Assembly (NCBI GenBank): GCA_014138645.1
Contig: JACJIB010000009.1
Location: forward strand, 181,562 to 245,561
Length of the DNA stretch: 64,000 nt
DNA from: Methylorubrum thiocyanatum
GTDB taxonomy: Bacteria > Pseudomonadota > Alphaproteobacteria > Rhizobiales > Beijerinckiaceae
Reading direction: 5' to 3'
The translations under genes were made by a program, and so were the position numbers. How positions within the stretch are numbered: position 1 is the stretch's first letter; every line of letters starts with the position of its first letter. This document shows positions 43,106 to 50,738 of the stretch, piece by piece. The notes beneath the pieces are model-generated. The model was not told where the DNA came from. It ran no database searches and saw only the letters and a program-made list of their open reading frames with translations.

Positions 43106-43160
43106 CGGGGTCATCCTGTCTGTCGGGCCGGGTGCCGGCGGTGATGTCGTGGTCAGAGCG

Positions 43161-44012
43161 TCACTCGGTGCAGGACTGTGTCGAAGGCGTCGGCGTCGCG
43201 CCGAAATCGTCGAGATCGAGCGGGCGGTGGCGGCGGGGATCGTCGAGCGCGCAGCCCTCCGCGGCGGCGGGCATGATGAAGCGCAGCGCCCCGCGCGGTG
43301 CGGGCGCGATCAGGCTCACCTCGACCCGCCGGTTGATCCGCGCGAAGGGTTGGGCCGGATCCTTCGGCCGTCCCGGCCCCCAGCCGTGGATGCGCAGGCG
43401 ATGCGGGTCGATGCGGTAGGTCTCGGCGAGATGGGCCCTCACCGCGCGGGCGCGGGCGAGCGACAGGCGGCGGTTGTAGCCGAGTCCGCCCGCGGCATCG
43501 GTGTGCCCGGCGATGAGAAAGCCGTGGCCGGCCAGTTCGCGCGATTGCAGCGCCTGCCCCAGCGGTTCGAGCTGGATGCGCGCCTCCGGCGTCAGGCGGG
43601 CGCTGTCGTAGGCGAAGAACACGGTGAGATCGACCGAGCGGGCGGGATCGACCCGCAGGCTCGGGCCGCCGTCGCCGGGCGAGACCGCGACCGGCGCGGC
43701 GGGGCGGCCGGGATTGCCGTCGGCGAAGGGAGCGAGCGAGCGGATGATCGCGTTGGCCGAGGGATTCACCGCGCCGGCCTCGACCCGCTCGGCGGCCTCG
43801 TCGCGGGGCGGCGGCGCCTCTGTTCCGGCCTCCCCTCCGGCGGCGGGCGGGCGGGTGCCCGGCACCTCGGTCAGCGGGTTGGCGCGGGCGGGCGCGAGGG
43901 CGAGGACCGCGCCCATCGCCAGCATCGGCGCCAGACGCGAAAGCCGCCCCGTCGCCGCGCCGGTGACCGTTCGTGCGCCGCGCGCGGGCGTGCTCCGTTC
44001 GATGGCCCCCAT
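43161..44012 (-). CDS. OmpA-domain envelope protein
   Basis: A 283-residue protein. N-terminal signal/anchor (SRLAPMLAMGAVLALAPARA), a flexible Pro/Glu segment, then a complete OmpA/MotB peptidoglycan-binding domain at about 130-245: LTVFFAYDSARLTPEARIQL, FLIAGHTDAAGGLGYNRRLS, LARARAVRAHLAETYRIDPH, INRRVEVSL, with the diaminopimelate-binding Asp and Arg. The short acidic C-terminus has two cysteines (GCALDDPRRH, STQSC). No beta barrel. It can attach a complex to the cell wall. Start ATG 44012. Confidence 0.85.
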   Translation of the reverse strand: MGAIERSTPARGARTVTGAATGRLSRLAPMLAMGAVLALAPARANPLTEVPGTRPPAAGGEAGTEAPPPRDEAAERVEAGAVNPSANAIIRSLAPFADGNPGRPAAPVAVSPGDGGPSLRVDPARSVDLTVFFAYDSARLTPEARIQLEPLGQALQSRELAGHGFLIAGHTDAAGGLGYNRRLSLARARAVRAHLAETYRIDPHRLRIHGWGPGRPKDPAQPFARINRRVEVSLIAPAPRGALRFIMPAAAEGCALDDPRRHRPLDLDDFGATPTPSTQSCTE

Positions 44013-44137
44013 GGCATCCGTCTCCGCCTCACGGGCCTTGCTGCGGCCCCGTCCCACTCATCCCTGGTCCCGGCAGAGCGGATTTCGCCGCCTGCTCTCG
44101 AAAAAAATCGCGGCGCCTTCGCCGATCCAGCTCGTGT

Positions 44138-44563
44138 CTAGATGCCGGCCTGCCACGGATTGACGACGCCGACCCCGGCGGCCTCGAACGGGCCGGTGTC
44201 ACGGGTCGCCACGGAAAAGCCCCGGACGGCTGCGGCGGCCGCGATCAAGCCGTCTGCCATGCCGATGGCCCTGCCCGCGGCGCGCGCCCGCGCCATGAGG
44301 TCGGCGTAGAGGCGTGAGGCATCGAGATCGAAGGGCAGCACGCGGCCGGTGAAGGCCGGCAGCACCGTGTTCTCCAGCCGATCCCGAAAGATGTCCCGTC
44401 GCCTGCCCGGCGGCATCGTCGCCGTGCCGAAGCGGAGTTCCGCAACGGTGATCGCTGTGAGGTAAAGCGTTTCGATCGCCTGCGCATCGACCCAGGCCAC
44501 AGCGCGCGCGTCGGGGGCGACCCGCCACAGCTCTGAGATGACGTTCGTGTCGAGGACGATCAT
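44138..44563 (-). CDS. fitB: FitB/VapC-type PIN-domain toxin
   Basis: A 141-residue PIN ribonuclease. Acidic residues are intact: Asp5 in MIVLDTNVISEL, Glu in AITVAELRFGTATMPPGRRR, Asp in GRAIGMADGLIAAAAAVRG and Asp in ATRDTGPFEAAGV, ending NPWQAG as in FitB. Such toxins cleave tRNA or other RNA when free of the antitoxin. The start overlaps the antitoxin stop by four bases (ATGA at 44560-44563). Confidence 0.92.
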   Translation of the reverse strand: MIVLDTNVISELWRVAPDARAVAWVDAQAIETLYLTAITVAELRFGTATMPPGRRRDIFRDRLENTVLPAFTGRVLPFDLDASRLYADLMARARAAGRAIGMADGLIAAAAAVRGFSVATRDTGPFEAAGVGVVNPWQAGI

Positions 44564-44817
44564 TCGAATCGGAGCGGTTCGGCGGGCGACGTGTCGCGAA
44601 GCCGGTCGAAGGCGTCCGCTTCCGTCTCGGTCAGGCCGCCGGCCTCGCGGGCGATGGAGGCGAGCAGGGAGCCGAGCTGCAATCGGCCCGCCGGCTTGGT
44701 CGCCTGTTCCAGGATGGCGCGGATCTCGGCCTCGGTGCTGCGCCCATGCTGCGTCGCCCGGACGCGCAGGGCACGGTGCACCTCTTCGGGAACGTTGCGG
44801 ATGGTGATCGACGCCAC
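44560..44817 (-). CDS. fitA: FitA-type ribbon-helix-helix antitoxin
   Basis: An 85-residue protein. The ribbon-helix-helix domain (MASITIRNVPEEVHRALRVR, ATQHGRSTEAEIRAILEQAT) binds the operator. The C-terminal part (GGLTETEADAFDRLRDTSPA) wraps the toxin, with a basic/aromatic end. It precedes and overlaps the toxin gene, and should repress its own promoter (44853-44880). Confidence 0.9.
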   Translation of the reverse strand: MASITIRNVPEEVHRALRVRATQHGRSTEAEIRAILEQATKPAGRLQLGSLLASIAREAGGLTETEADAFDRLRDTSPAEPLRFE

Positions 44818-44852
44818 AGGCGGGACTCCGCTCAGCCGATGGATGTGCCATC

Positions 44853-44880
44853 ATCGTAGGGACGTGCAATCAAAGCACAA
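44853..44880 (-). promoter_or_regulatory. Predicted promoter of fitAB
   Basis: Minus-strand TTGTGC (-35) and TACGAT (-10) with a 16-base spacer, plus the flanking inverted pieces TGTGC/GCACA, form a promoter and possible operator just upstream of fitA. The match is moderate. Confidence 0.4.
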
Positions 44881-44889
44881 CCGCCCGGC

Positions 44890-45906
44890 TCAACGCCCGC
44901 GCAGGATCGCGTTCATGCTCGCGGGATCGAGGGGGCCGTCCGCGGGCGGGCCGGCTGCCGGCCTCGCAGCGGGCGCCGCGCCGGTCCTCGGCCCTGCGCC
45001 CGCCGGGGGCGGCGTGTCGGCCGCCGCGGCGACCGGGCGGCCCTGGCTGGCGGCGATCTCGGAGAGGATGCGGCTGCGCCCGAGGATCGCCGAGAGGCGG
45101 GTCGCCTTGTTGAAGCTCGACGGGTCCTTCGGGTCGAGGCCGCCTTCCTTGTGCAGGGCGATGCCGGCCACGGAGGCATCGAACATCAGCGAGCCGGAGG
45201 AGCCGCCCAGCGTGTCGCAGCGGTGGCGCAGGTCCGGCCCCTCGGCCTGATCCTTCATCGCGAAGCAGCGGAACCGGCTCATCACCTTGGGCCGCCCGAG
45301 GGGATGGTGGATCACCAGCATCGACCGATTGCCCGCCACCGCCTCGCCCGAGAGGCGGACGGTGCCGTAGGTCGTGCCCGGAGCCCCGGCGACGCGGGCG
45401 AGCGCGTAGTCGAGGCGGGCATCGTACTCGACCGGCTTCGGGTCGATCTCGAAGCGGCGCGAGCCTTTCCCGTCGAGCGTCAGGTAATCCATCAGGATCG
45501 ACGCCTTGACCGGGGTCATGTCGCCCGCTTGCGGCAGGCAATGGTGGTTGGTCAGCACGTAGTCGCCGGGCAGCAGCGCTCCGGTGCAGGAGGCGCCGAC
45601 CTGCTGGCCGGTGCGGGTGTTCCTCAGAACGATGTCGACGCGGCCGATCGGCCGGGCGAGCGCCGCGAGCCCGTCCTTCGGGTCGAGTTCGCTGATCGGC
45701 TCGAACGCGCCCTTGTTCTGATCGACATAGGCCGCCGCGTCGCCGGTCGTCTGGCGCGAGGGAAGCTGCGCCCGGCCGTAATCGGCCGGGTCGAAGCCGA
45801 CGCTCTGGGCCCGCGCGGGATCGGCGGCGCAAAGGGCATGGAACGCGGCGAGCAGCAGGCAGGCGCCGGCCGGGGCGGGCCGTCGTCTCCGGCGAATCGG
45901 GGTCAT
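44890..45906 (-). CDS. Secreted trypsin-like serine protease
   Basis: A 338-residue protein. Signal peptide from a basic start (MTPIRRRRRP then AGACLLLAAFHALC), cleavage near ARAQS. A chymotrypsin-fold protease with all three catalytic residues: His122 in YVLTNHHCLPQ, Asp166 in YDARLDYALARV, Ser237 in DTLGGSSGSLMF. The Cys pairs CTG/HHC and RCFAM/RHRCDT support two disulfides. IHHPLGRPKVMS is a typical S1B/V8-like loop. After the catalytic domain comes a Pro/Ala tail. ATG 45906, with GGAGG upstream. 81 bases after the membrane protein gene. It looks active in the periplasm. The target is unknown. Confidence 0.88.
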   Translation of the reverse strand: MTPIRRRRRPAPAGACLLLAAFHALCAADPARAQSVGFDPADYGRAQLPSRQTTGDAAAYVDQNKGAFEPISELDPKDGLAALARPIGRVDIVLRNTRTGQQVGASCTGALLPGDYVLTNHHCLPQAGDMTPVKASILMDYLTLDGKGSRRFEIDPKPVEYDARLDYALARVAGAPGTTYGTVRLSGEAVAGNRSMLVIHHPLGRPKVMSRFRCFAMKDQAEGPDLRHRCDTLGGSSGSLMFDASVAGIALHKEGGLDPKDPSSFNKATRLSAILGRSRILSEIAASQGRPVAAAADTPPPAGAGPRTGAAPAARPAAGPPADGPLDPASMNAILRGR

Positions 45907-45987
45907 CCTCTCCCTCCTCTCCGTCAGGGTCGTATGCCCGGCCCGTGTGGCTGGGTCAAAAATCACAGGGCGCGGATTCCAAGCCCA

Positions 45988-47163
45988 TCAGCGCATCAGA
46001 GCGTGAACGAGCCGTCCGCCGGGCGCCTGCGCCCCGGCTTCCGGCGAAGCTTTCGCTTCCGGCAAGGCTTGGACCGCGTAGACGAGGTTCTGCCGGCCGC
46101 CCTCGCGCAGGAAGTAGCCCTGCGCCCCGTCCGCGAGCCGCACCGGCGGCAGGGCGGCCGCGCGCAGCTCCGGCCCGATCGCGAGGCGCAGGCCCGGTGC
46201 TGTCGCGAAGGCGAGGCCGCACAGTTCGGGGACGAGGCGGCTCGGCGCAAGGCGGTCGCCGTCGTCCCGCGCGACGGGACGGCGCTCGGGCGGATCGGCG
46301 CCGAAGGCCACGCGGCGGCAGGACGAACCGGGCGGCGCCCGCAATTCCTCGACGCGGAGCGCGAGCGACGCCTCGGCCGCGGGCGGGGAGGGGGACGCCG
46401 TGGGGGCAGGTTCGGCCGAGGCGGTGCCGGTGGCCGGTGGCACGTCCGGATCGACCAAGGCGGTCTGTCGGGCACCGAGTGTCACGAGGGCGACAAGCCC
46501 GGCCGCCGCGACGGCGCCCGCTGGCAGGGCGAGGCGCCACAAACGCCGCATTGGCTCGCGAGGGGGATCTCGCCGGATCGCCTCGGTCGGCCGCGTCAGC
46601 GCCTCCAGAGCCTCCGGGATGTTCCCGGACGGCAGGACGCGCGGGGCCGCGGCTCGCTCGAAGGCGCGGAAGGCGGCCTCGGCCGACGCCCGTTCCGGCC
46701 CCTCCGGCAGCAGCACCGCGAGCGGCACGTCCGGCGCCTCGGCGAGGAGGGCGCGGCTGCGTTCGATCTTGTCGAGCAGCGCGTAATCGCCGGGCAGCAC
46801 CGCGAGATCGAGATCGACCGCGCCGGTCGCCCATAGGATGAGGTCGGCCTGCGCCGGCTCCGCGGCGAGGCGATGGCCCCGCGCGGCGAGGCCGTGGGCG
46901 AGGCAGACCGGCGCCTCCCAGGAGCGGCCGGCATCGAAGGAGCCCGAAAGGCGCAGCTCGTGCGGCGTCCGTGGGCCGTCGAGCCGGGCGAGGGGGCCGC
47001 CCGGGGCGCAGAGCCGGGCATAGTCGGCCGACCAGGGAAGGGGACGGTAATCGCCGTCGGCGAAGGCGGCCGGAGCCGGCAGGCCGGGGCGTGGGTTCAG
47101 GGCGCGCAGGCGCAGCGGCCCTCGCGTGGTCGGGATCACGACGAGGACCGACAGCCCTGTCAT
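45988..47163 (-). CDS. Unknown single-span membrane protein linking cytoplasm and periplasm
   Basis: A 391-residue protein without a signal peptide. Residues 1-205 are cytosolic and look alpha/beta (LSVLVVIPTTRGPLRLRALN, FDAGRSWEAPVCLAHGLAA, ADLILWATGAVDLDLAVLPG, EAPDVPLAVLLPEGPERASA). A basic flank (REPMRRLWR) precedes one TM (LALPAGAVAAAGLVALVTLG, about 213-232). A Pro/Ala linker leads to a periplasmic domain (LALRVEELRAPPGSSCRRVA, CGLAFATAPGLRLAIGPELR) with a Cys pair. The topology suits signal transfer or assembly across the membrane. No family recognised. It follows the 181-residue gene by 46 bases. Confidence 0.75.
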   Translation of the reverse strand: MTGLSVLVVIPTTRGPLRLRALNPRPGLPAPAAFADGDYRPLPWSADYARLCAPGGPLARLDGPRTPHELRLSGSFDAGRSWEAPVCLAHGLAARGHRLAAEPAQADLILWATGAVDLDLAVLPGDYALLDKIERSRALLAEAPDVPLAVLLPEGPERASAEAAFRAFERAAAPRVLPSGNIPEALEALTRPTEAIRRDPPREPMRRLWRLALPAGAVAAAGLVALVTLGARQTALVDPDVPPATGTASAEPAPTASPSPPAAEASLALRVEELRAPPGSSCRRVAFGADPPERRPVARDDGDRLAPSRLVPELCGLAFATAPGLRLAIGPELRAAALPPVRLADGAQGYFLREGGRQNLVYAVQALPEAKASPEAGAQAPGGRLVHALMR

Positions 47164-47209
47164 GCCGAGCCCGGGTGCGAGACGATCCGGTGCGGCGCGG
47201 GTCCGCGTC

Positions 47210-47755
47210 TCACAGCAGGAACACCGCGCAGGCCGGATCGCGCAGCATCCGGCCGAGCTGGTCGGCCTCCGGCACGGACGGGTCGAGGGCGAGCAGGATC
47301 GCCCCGTCGGCCGGCGGCCCGAGATCGAGCCGCACCGCCTCGTCGCCGAGCCAAGCCTCGATCCGCCGCGGCATCGACGCGTCCGGCCCGCGCAGGATCA
47401 GGAGCGGCGGCGCGCCTTCCAGGATTTCCAGATCGAACGGGCCGACCCGGCGCCGAGTGATCGCGCCGTCCGAGGCCGCTGCGGCCAGCGGCGCGTGGGC
47501 GAGGGCCTGGGCGCCGAGCAGGGTGCGATAGCGCCGCGCGGTCTCGGGATCCGTGCGGATCGCGCGGACCACCGCGAGATCGACCGGGCGGCCCGGCTCC
47601 CGGTCGGCATGGGCCCAGAGGGCGGCGTGACTTGGTCGGTTGCTTGGCCGGGTGCTTGGCCGGGCGGTATGCCCGGAGGCGGCGCCGAGGGCCTGCGCCC
47701 GCATCAGGGCGCGGGCCGCGTGGATCTCGGCGAGAAGGCGGGGCTCGTCGCTCAT
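47210..47755 (-). CDS. Cytosolic unknown protein, 181 residues
   Basis: No signal peptide. MSDEPRLLAEIHAARALMRA and HTARPSTRPSNRPSHAALWA form a helical, polar N-terminus. The C-terminal half is more regular (DLAVVRAIRTDPETARRYRT, GPFDLEILEGAPPLLILRGP, LGRMLRDPACAVFLL). It is translationally coupled to the 463-residue gene (ATGA at 47752-47755). The repeated TRPS/NRPS motif in the N-terminal third is an oddity (low complexity, from a short tandem DNA repeat at 47637-47668). Function unknown. Confidence 0.7.
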   Translation of the reverse strand: MSDEPRLLAEIHAARALMRAQALGAASGHTARPSTRPSNRPSHAALWAHADREPGRPVDLAVVRAIRTDPETARRYRTLLGAQALAHAPLAAAASDGAITRRRVGPFDLEILEGAPPLLILRGPDASMPRRIEAWLGDEAVRLDLGPPADGAILLALDPSVPEADQLGRMLRDPACAVFLL

Positions 47756-49143
47756 GCCGCCGCCTCCGCCGCGTAGGCCGCCGCGAAGGCTTCGGCGAAG
47801 AGCGCGCGGTCTGCCGTGAAGGTGGCGTCGAGCGGGCGCTGCCGGGCGAGAGCCGCCAGCGCCCGTTCCAGCCTTTCGGCCTCGTCCGCGAGGCGCAGGA
47901 GCGCGGTCTGCGCGGATTCGAAGCCCGCGGCGAGGGCGGCATGGTCGTCGAAGCCGGCCCGGCGCACCCGGCGCAGATCCGTCTCCGCCGCCTCCAGCGC
48001 GGCCCGCGCCTCGGGGTCGAGTCCGTCGCGCTCGGTGATGCGCAGCGCGGCGGCGATGCGCAGCATCCGGGCGAGATGGGCCGCGAGCGCACCGGCATGC
48101 GCCTGAAGCGCGACGTAGCTCTCGGCCTCGGCGCAGGTCGCCCGCTCGGCGATGTCGGCGCCGCCCCCACCCCGGCGCAGACGGTTGGCGATGCCCGATT
48201 GGACCCGCCCGAAGCTCGCGGCGCGCAGCGTCGTCAGCGGGCGGGTGCGGTGGAACGGTTCGAGGCGCAGGAAATCGGCCAGATCCTCGCGCTCGGCGCC
48301 GGTCAGAATCTTGGGTCCGTCCGGCCAGTCGGCGAGCAAGCCGGCCAGGGCCTCGGCCGGCTCGCAGGCGGCGAGGTCGCCGAGTGCCGCGTCGAGCCGG
48401 TCCTCCCAGCCCGCATGCGCGTCCAGGGAGGCGGGCGCGGCCAGTTCCGTCAGGCCGTTGAGGAGCGCGGCGGCGGCCTCGAAGGTCACGAAATGCTCCG
48501 CCACCGTGCGGAAGCCCGGCCGTTCGCCCGCGCGCATCTCGGTGCGCCAGAAGGCGAGGATGTCGTCGTCGGTGAAGCTGCGGCGCCCGTCGAGGAAGCC
48601 GAGGATCGCCCGGAAACGCCGCTCCAGCGGCGCCAGCGGCAGGTGGGCGGCGCGGTAGGCGGTCAGATGCCGGGCGAGGCGCTTGGCGAGGAAGGCGGCG
48701 CCCTCCGCGTCCGGCGCGGCGGCGAGATCGTCGAGCCAGCCGGTGACGGCGGCGAACTGCGCCAGATCCTCCGCCGTCAGGACGAACTCGGCCAGGGCGA
48801 GACAGCGCGCGAGGCCGGCCCAGCTCGTGCGCCATTCCTCGCCGAGCACGGCGCCGCGGGGGTCGGTGGCCGCGCTCCCGGCGAAGCGCGCCTCCACCGC
48901 CGCAGCCGTCGCGAGACCGGGATCGAGCGCAAGGGTGACGAGGTCGCGCCCCTGTCGGGCCTGTGTCGCCTGGGCCAGGGCAGCGAGGGCGTGGGCGAGG
49001 TCCCAGAGCGGCTTGTCGCGGTTCGGACGCACCGCACCCGTCACCACGCGGGCGAGCCAGGCGCCATCGGCGCGGGAGAGATCGCGGCCCTCGCACACAT
49101 TGGCGAGATCGGCCGCGCAACGCTCGTCGTATCCGCCGGTCAT
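47752..49143 (-). CDS. Cytosolic helical unknown protein, 463 residues
   Basis: Almost all helix, rich in Ala, Leu, Arg and Glu, no signal peptide or TM. Recognisable stretches are MTGGYDERCAADLANVCEGR, FVLTAEDLAQFAAVTGWLDD, RAILGFLDGRRSFTDDDILA, FRTVAEHFVTFEAAAALLNG, and a C-terminal coiled-coil-like part (EARAALEAAETDLRRVRRAG, LLRLADEAERLERALAAL). It may be a scaffold or adaptor. ATG 49143 is preferred over 49221. First gene of the coupled pair. 260 bases separate it from the DUF4384-like gene; no gene is seen in that gap. Confidence 0.7.
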   Translation of the reverse strand: MTGGYDERCAADLANVCEGRDLSRADGAWLARVVTGAVRPNRDKPLWDLAHALAALAQATQARQGRDLVTLALDPGLATAAAVEARFAGSAATDPRGAVLGEEWRTSWAGLARCLALAEFVLTAEDLAQFAAVTGWLDDLAAAPDAEGAAFLAKRLARHLTAYRAAHLPLAPLERRFRAILGFLDGRRSFTDDDILAFWRTEMRAGERPGFRTVAEHFVTFEAAAALLNGLTELAAPASLDAHAGWEDRLDAALGDLAACEPAEALAGLLADWPDGPKILTGAEREDLADFLRLEPFHRTRPLTTLRAASFGRVQSGIANRLRRGGGGADIAERATCAEAESYVALQAHAGALAAHLARMLRIAAALRITERDGLDPEARAALEAAETDLRRVRRAGFDDHAALAAGFESAQTALLRLADEAERLERALAALARQRPLDATFTADRALFAEAFAAAYAAEAAA

Positions 49144-49403
49144 GCGCCTCCCGGTGCCGGGGCGCCGCGCAACCCCTTGCGATTCCTCGATACGCCGTAT
49201 GGTTATCCCGTGCCCGGCCATCCGTCACCCTCCCGCGCCGCGCCCGAGCGCGGTGCGCCCGCTTCATGGGCCGGGCAAAGCCCGATCGGGACCGAGCGTG
49301 TCGCCGGCCGCGGGCCGGCGCCGGGCGGCGCCGAGGATGGTTCGAGCCAGGGCTCCATACCCTCTCCTTGCCGGTTGTCGTTCGTCCCCCGTCCGGTGGA
49401 GCG

Positions 49404-50738
49404 TCAGCGCACCACGATCCGCGCGGTCGCCTCGGTCACGCCGGGCGTCGCCCGGATCTTTTCCAGGAGATCGAGCATGTCGGACGGCTGCAGCAGCCGC
49501 GCCTCCCCATCCTTGCCCGGCGCCGCCGCGAGCCAGCGCTCGGCGAGGTCTGGCGGCAGGCCGCCCTCGACCCCGAAACAGGCGAACAGGTTCTCGAAGG
49601 GTTCGCCCGCGACGATCTCGTCGAGGCCGTATCCGCGCGGGTAGCGCCGCGCCTCGCCGGGTTTCAGGGCTTCGAGCGAGGCGGCGTTCTCGCGCACGGG
49701 GAGAGCGACGAAGGCCGTCTCGTCGGGGGCGACCACCCAGCAATAGAGGTTCTGCCGTGCCCGCGACTCGATGCGCGTTTCCAGCCGCTGCCCGGCCGCG
49801 AACGGGGTGGCGGTGGCCGCCACCGTCAGTCGCCCCGCATCGGTGCGGGCGGTGGCCGCGAGATGGTCGAGGAAGGGCCGCGGGGTCGGATCGCAGCCGA
49901 GCCCCTCGACGCCGATGCGCCGCCGTCCCGTCGGGGCGAGCACGGCACCGTCGCGCTGGAATTCGAGCTCCATCCAGGATTGCCGGTTCTGATCGGTGAG
50001 GAAACGGCCCCGCGCCGTGACCGGGCCGGTGCAGGCGGTACCCGGCGGGCTGCGGCGCACGTCGAGGCGCGCGCCCTTCAGGATGCGGTTGGCCGAGCGC
50101 GCCTCGGCGTCGAGGGCGACGAGGAGACGGTCGGTGAGCGCGCCGGCGCAGGTCGAGTGCCCGCCCTCGGCCACGAACGGGCAGACCTCGACGGCCTTCG
50201 CGTTCGGTGCGGCCGCGGCGAAGGCTTTCACGGCGCCCTCCATCACCGCGTCGAGGTCGGCGACGGCCGCCCCGACGCGGATCGGCACGGTCAGGGGTTC
50301 GCTCGTCGCCTTGCAGGCGGCGGTGCGGGTGATCGCCTGGAGCCGCAGGGCCGCGGTCTCGCCGGCCCGGCGCGGCTCGACCAGGAACACGCTGGCATCG
50401 CCCGAAAAGGCCGCGCGGATCTGCGCCTCGGCCTCCGCCCCCGACAGGCCGGTGGTCCCCTCGCGCAGGGCCTTGATCCGCACCACGTCGGCGGACGCCG
50501 CGAGCCGCACGCGGCCGGTCGCCTGGAGCCGGCTCTCGACGGCGAGGCGCACCTCCTCCGCCTGCTCGCGCGAGAGCGCCGTCTGGCCCGGCTCGACGCC
50601 GATCACGGCGAGCGTCAGGTCGGGCCGTCCGGCGCAGGCCGCCACCGCGTCGAGGAAGGGAGCGAGGGTCGCGGTGGTCGGATCGGCGCGGGCGGCCGCG
50701 GGAAGAAGGAGGAGAGCCGCGAGGATGAGGCGTCTCAT
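49404..50738 (-). CDS. Secreted DUF4384-like partner of the caspase-like protein
   Basis: A 444-residue exported protein (MRRLILAALLLLPAAARADP). N-terminal part about 20-150 resembles a periplasmic TolB-N/CsgG-like fold (LTLAVIGVEPGQTALSREQA, AEEVRLAVESRLQATGRVRL, AQIRAAFSGDASVFLVEPRR). The C-terminal 130 residues look like DUF4384 (LETRIESRARQNLYCWVVAP, DETAFVALPVRENAASLEAL, YGLDEIVAGEPFENLFACFG), a domain often near bacterial caspase-like genes. Start ATG 50738 overlaps the caspase stop (ATGA). Cys pairs are frequent, supporting a periplasmic location. Confidence 0.75.
   Translation of the reverse strand: MRRLILAALLLLPAAARADPTTATLAPFLDAVAACAGRPDLTLAVIGVEPGQTALSREQAEEVRLAVESRLQATGRVRLAASADVVRIKALREGTTGLSGAEAEAQIRAAFSGDASVFLVEPRRAGETAALRLQAITRTAACKATSEPLTVPIRVGAAVADLDAVMEGAVKAFAAAAPNAKAVEVCPFVAEGGHSTCAGALTDRLLVALDAEARSANRILKGARLDVRRSPPGTACTGPVTARGRFLTDQNRQSWMELEFQRDGAVLAPTGRRRIGVEGLGCDPTPRPFLDHLAATARTDAGRLTVAATATPFAAGQRLETRIESRARQNLYCWVVAPDETAFVALPVRENAASLEALKPGEARRYPRGYGLDEIVAGEPFENLFACFGVEGGLPPDLAERWLAAAPGKDGEARLLQPSDMLDLLEKIRATPGVTEATARIVVR

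Noticed and set aside
44138-44817. Classical VapBC assignment
   Set aside because: The C-terminal NPW and the RHH antitoxin with the GGLTETEADAFDRLRD tail point to the FitAB subgroup instead.
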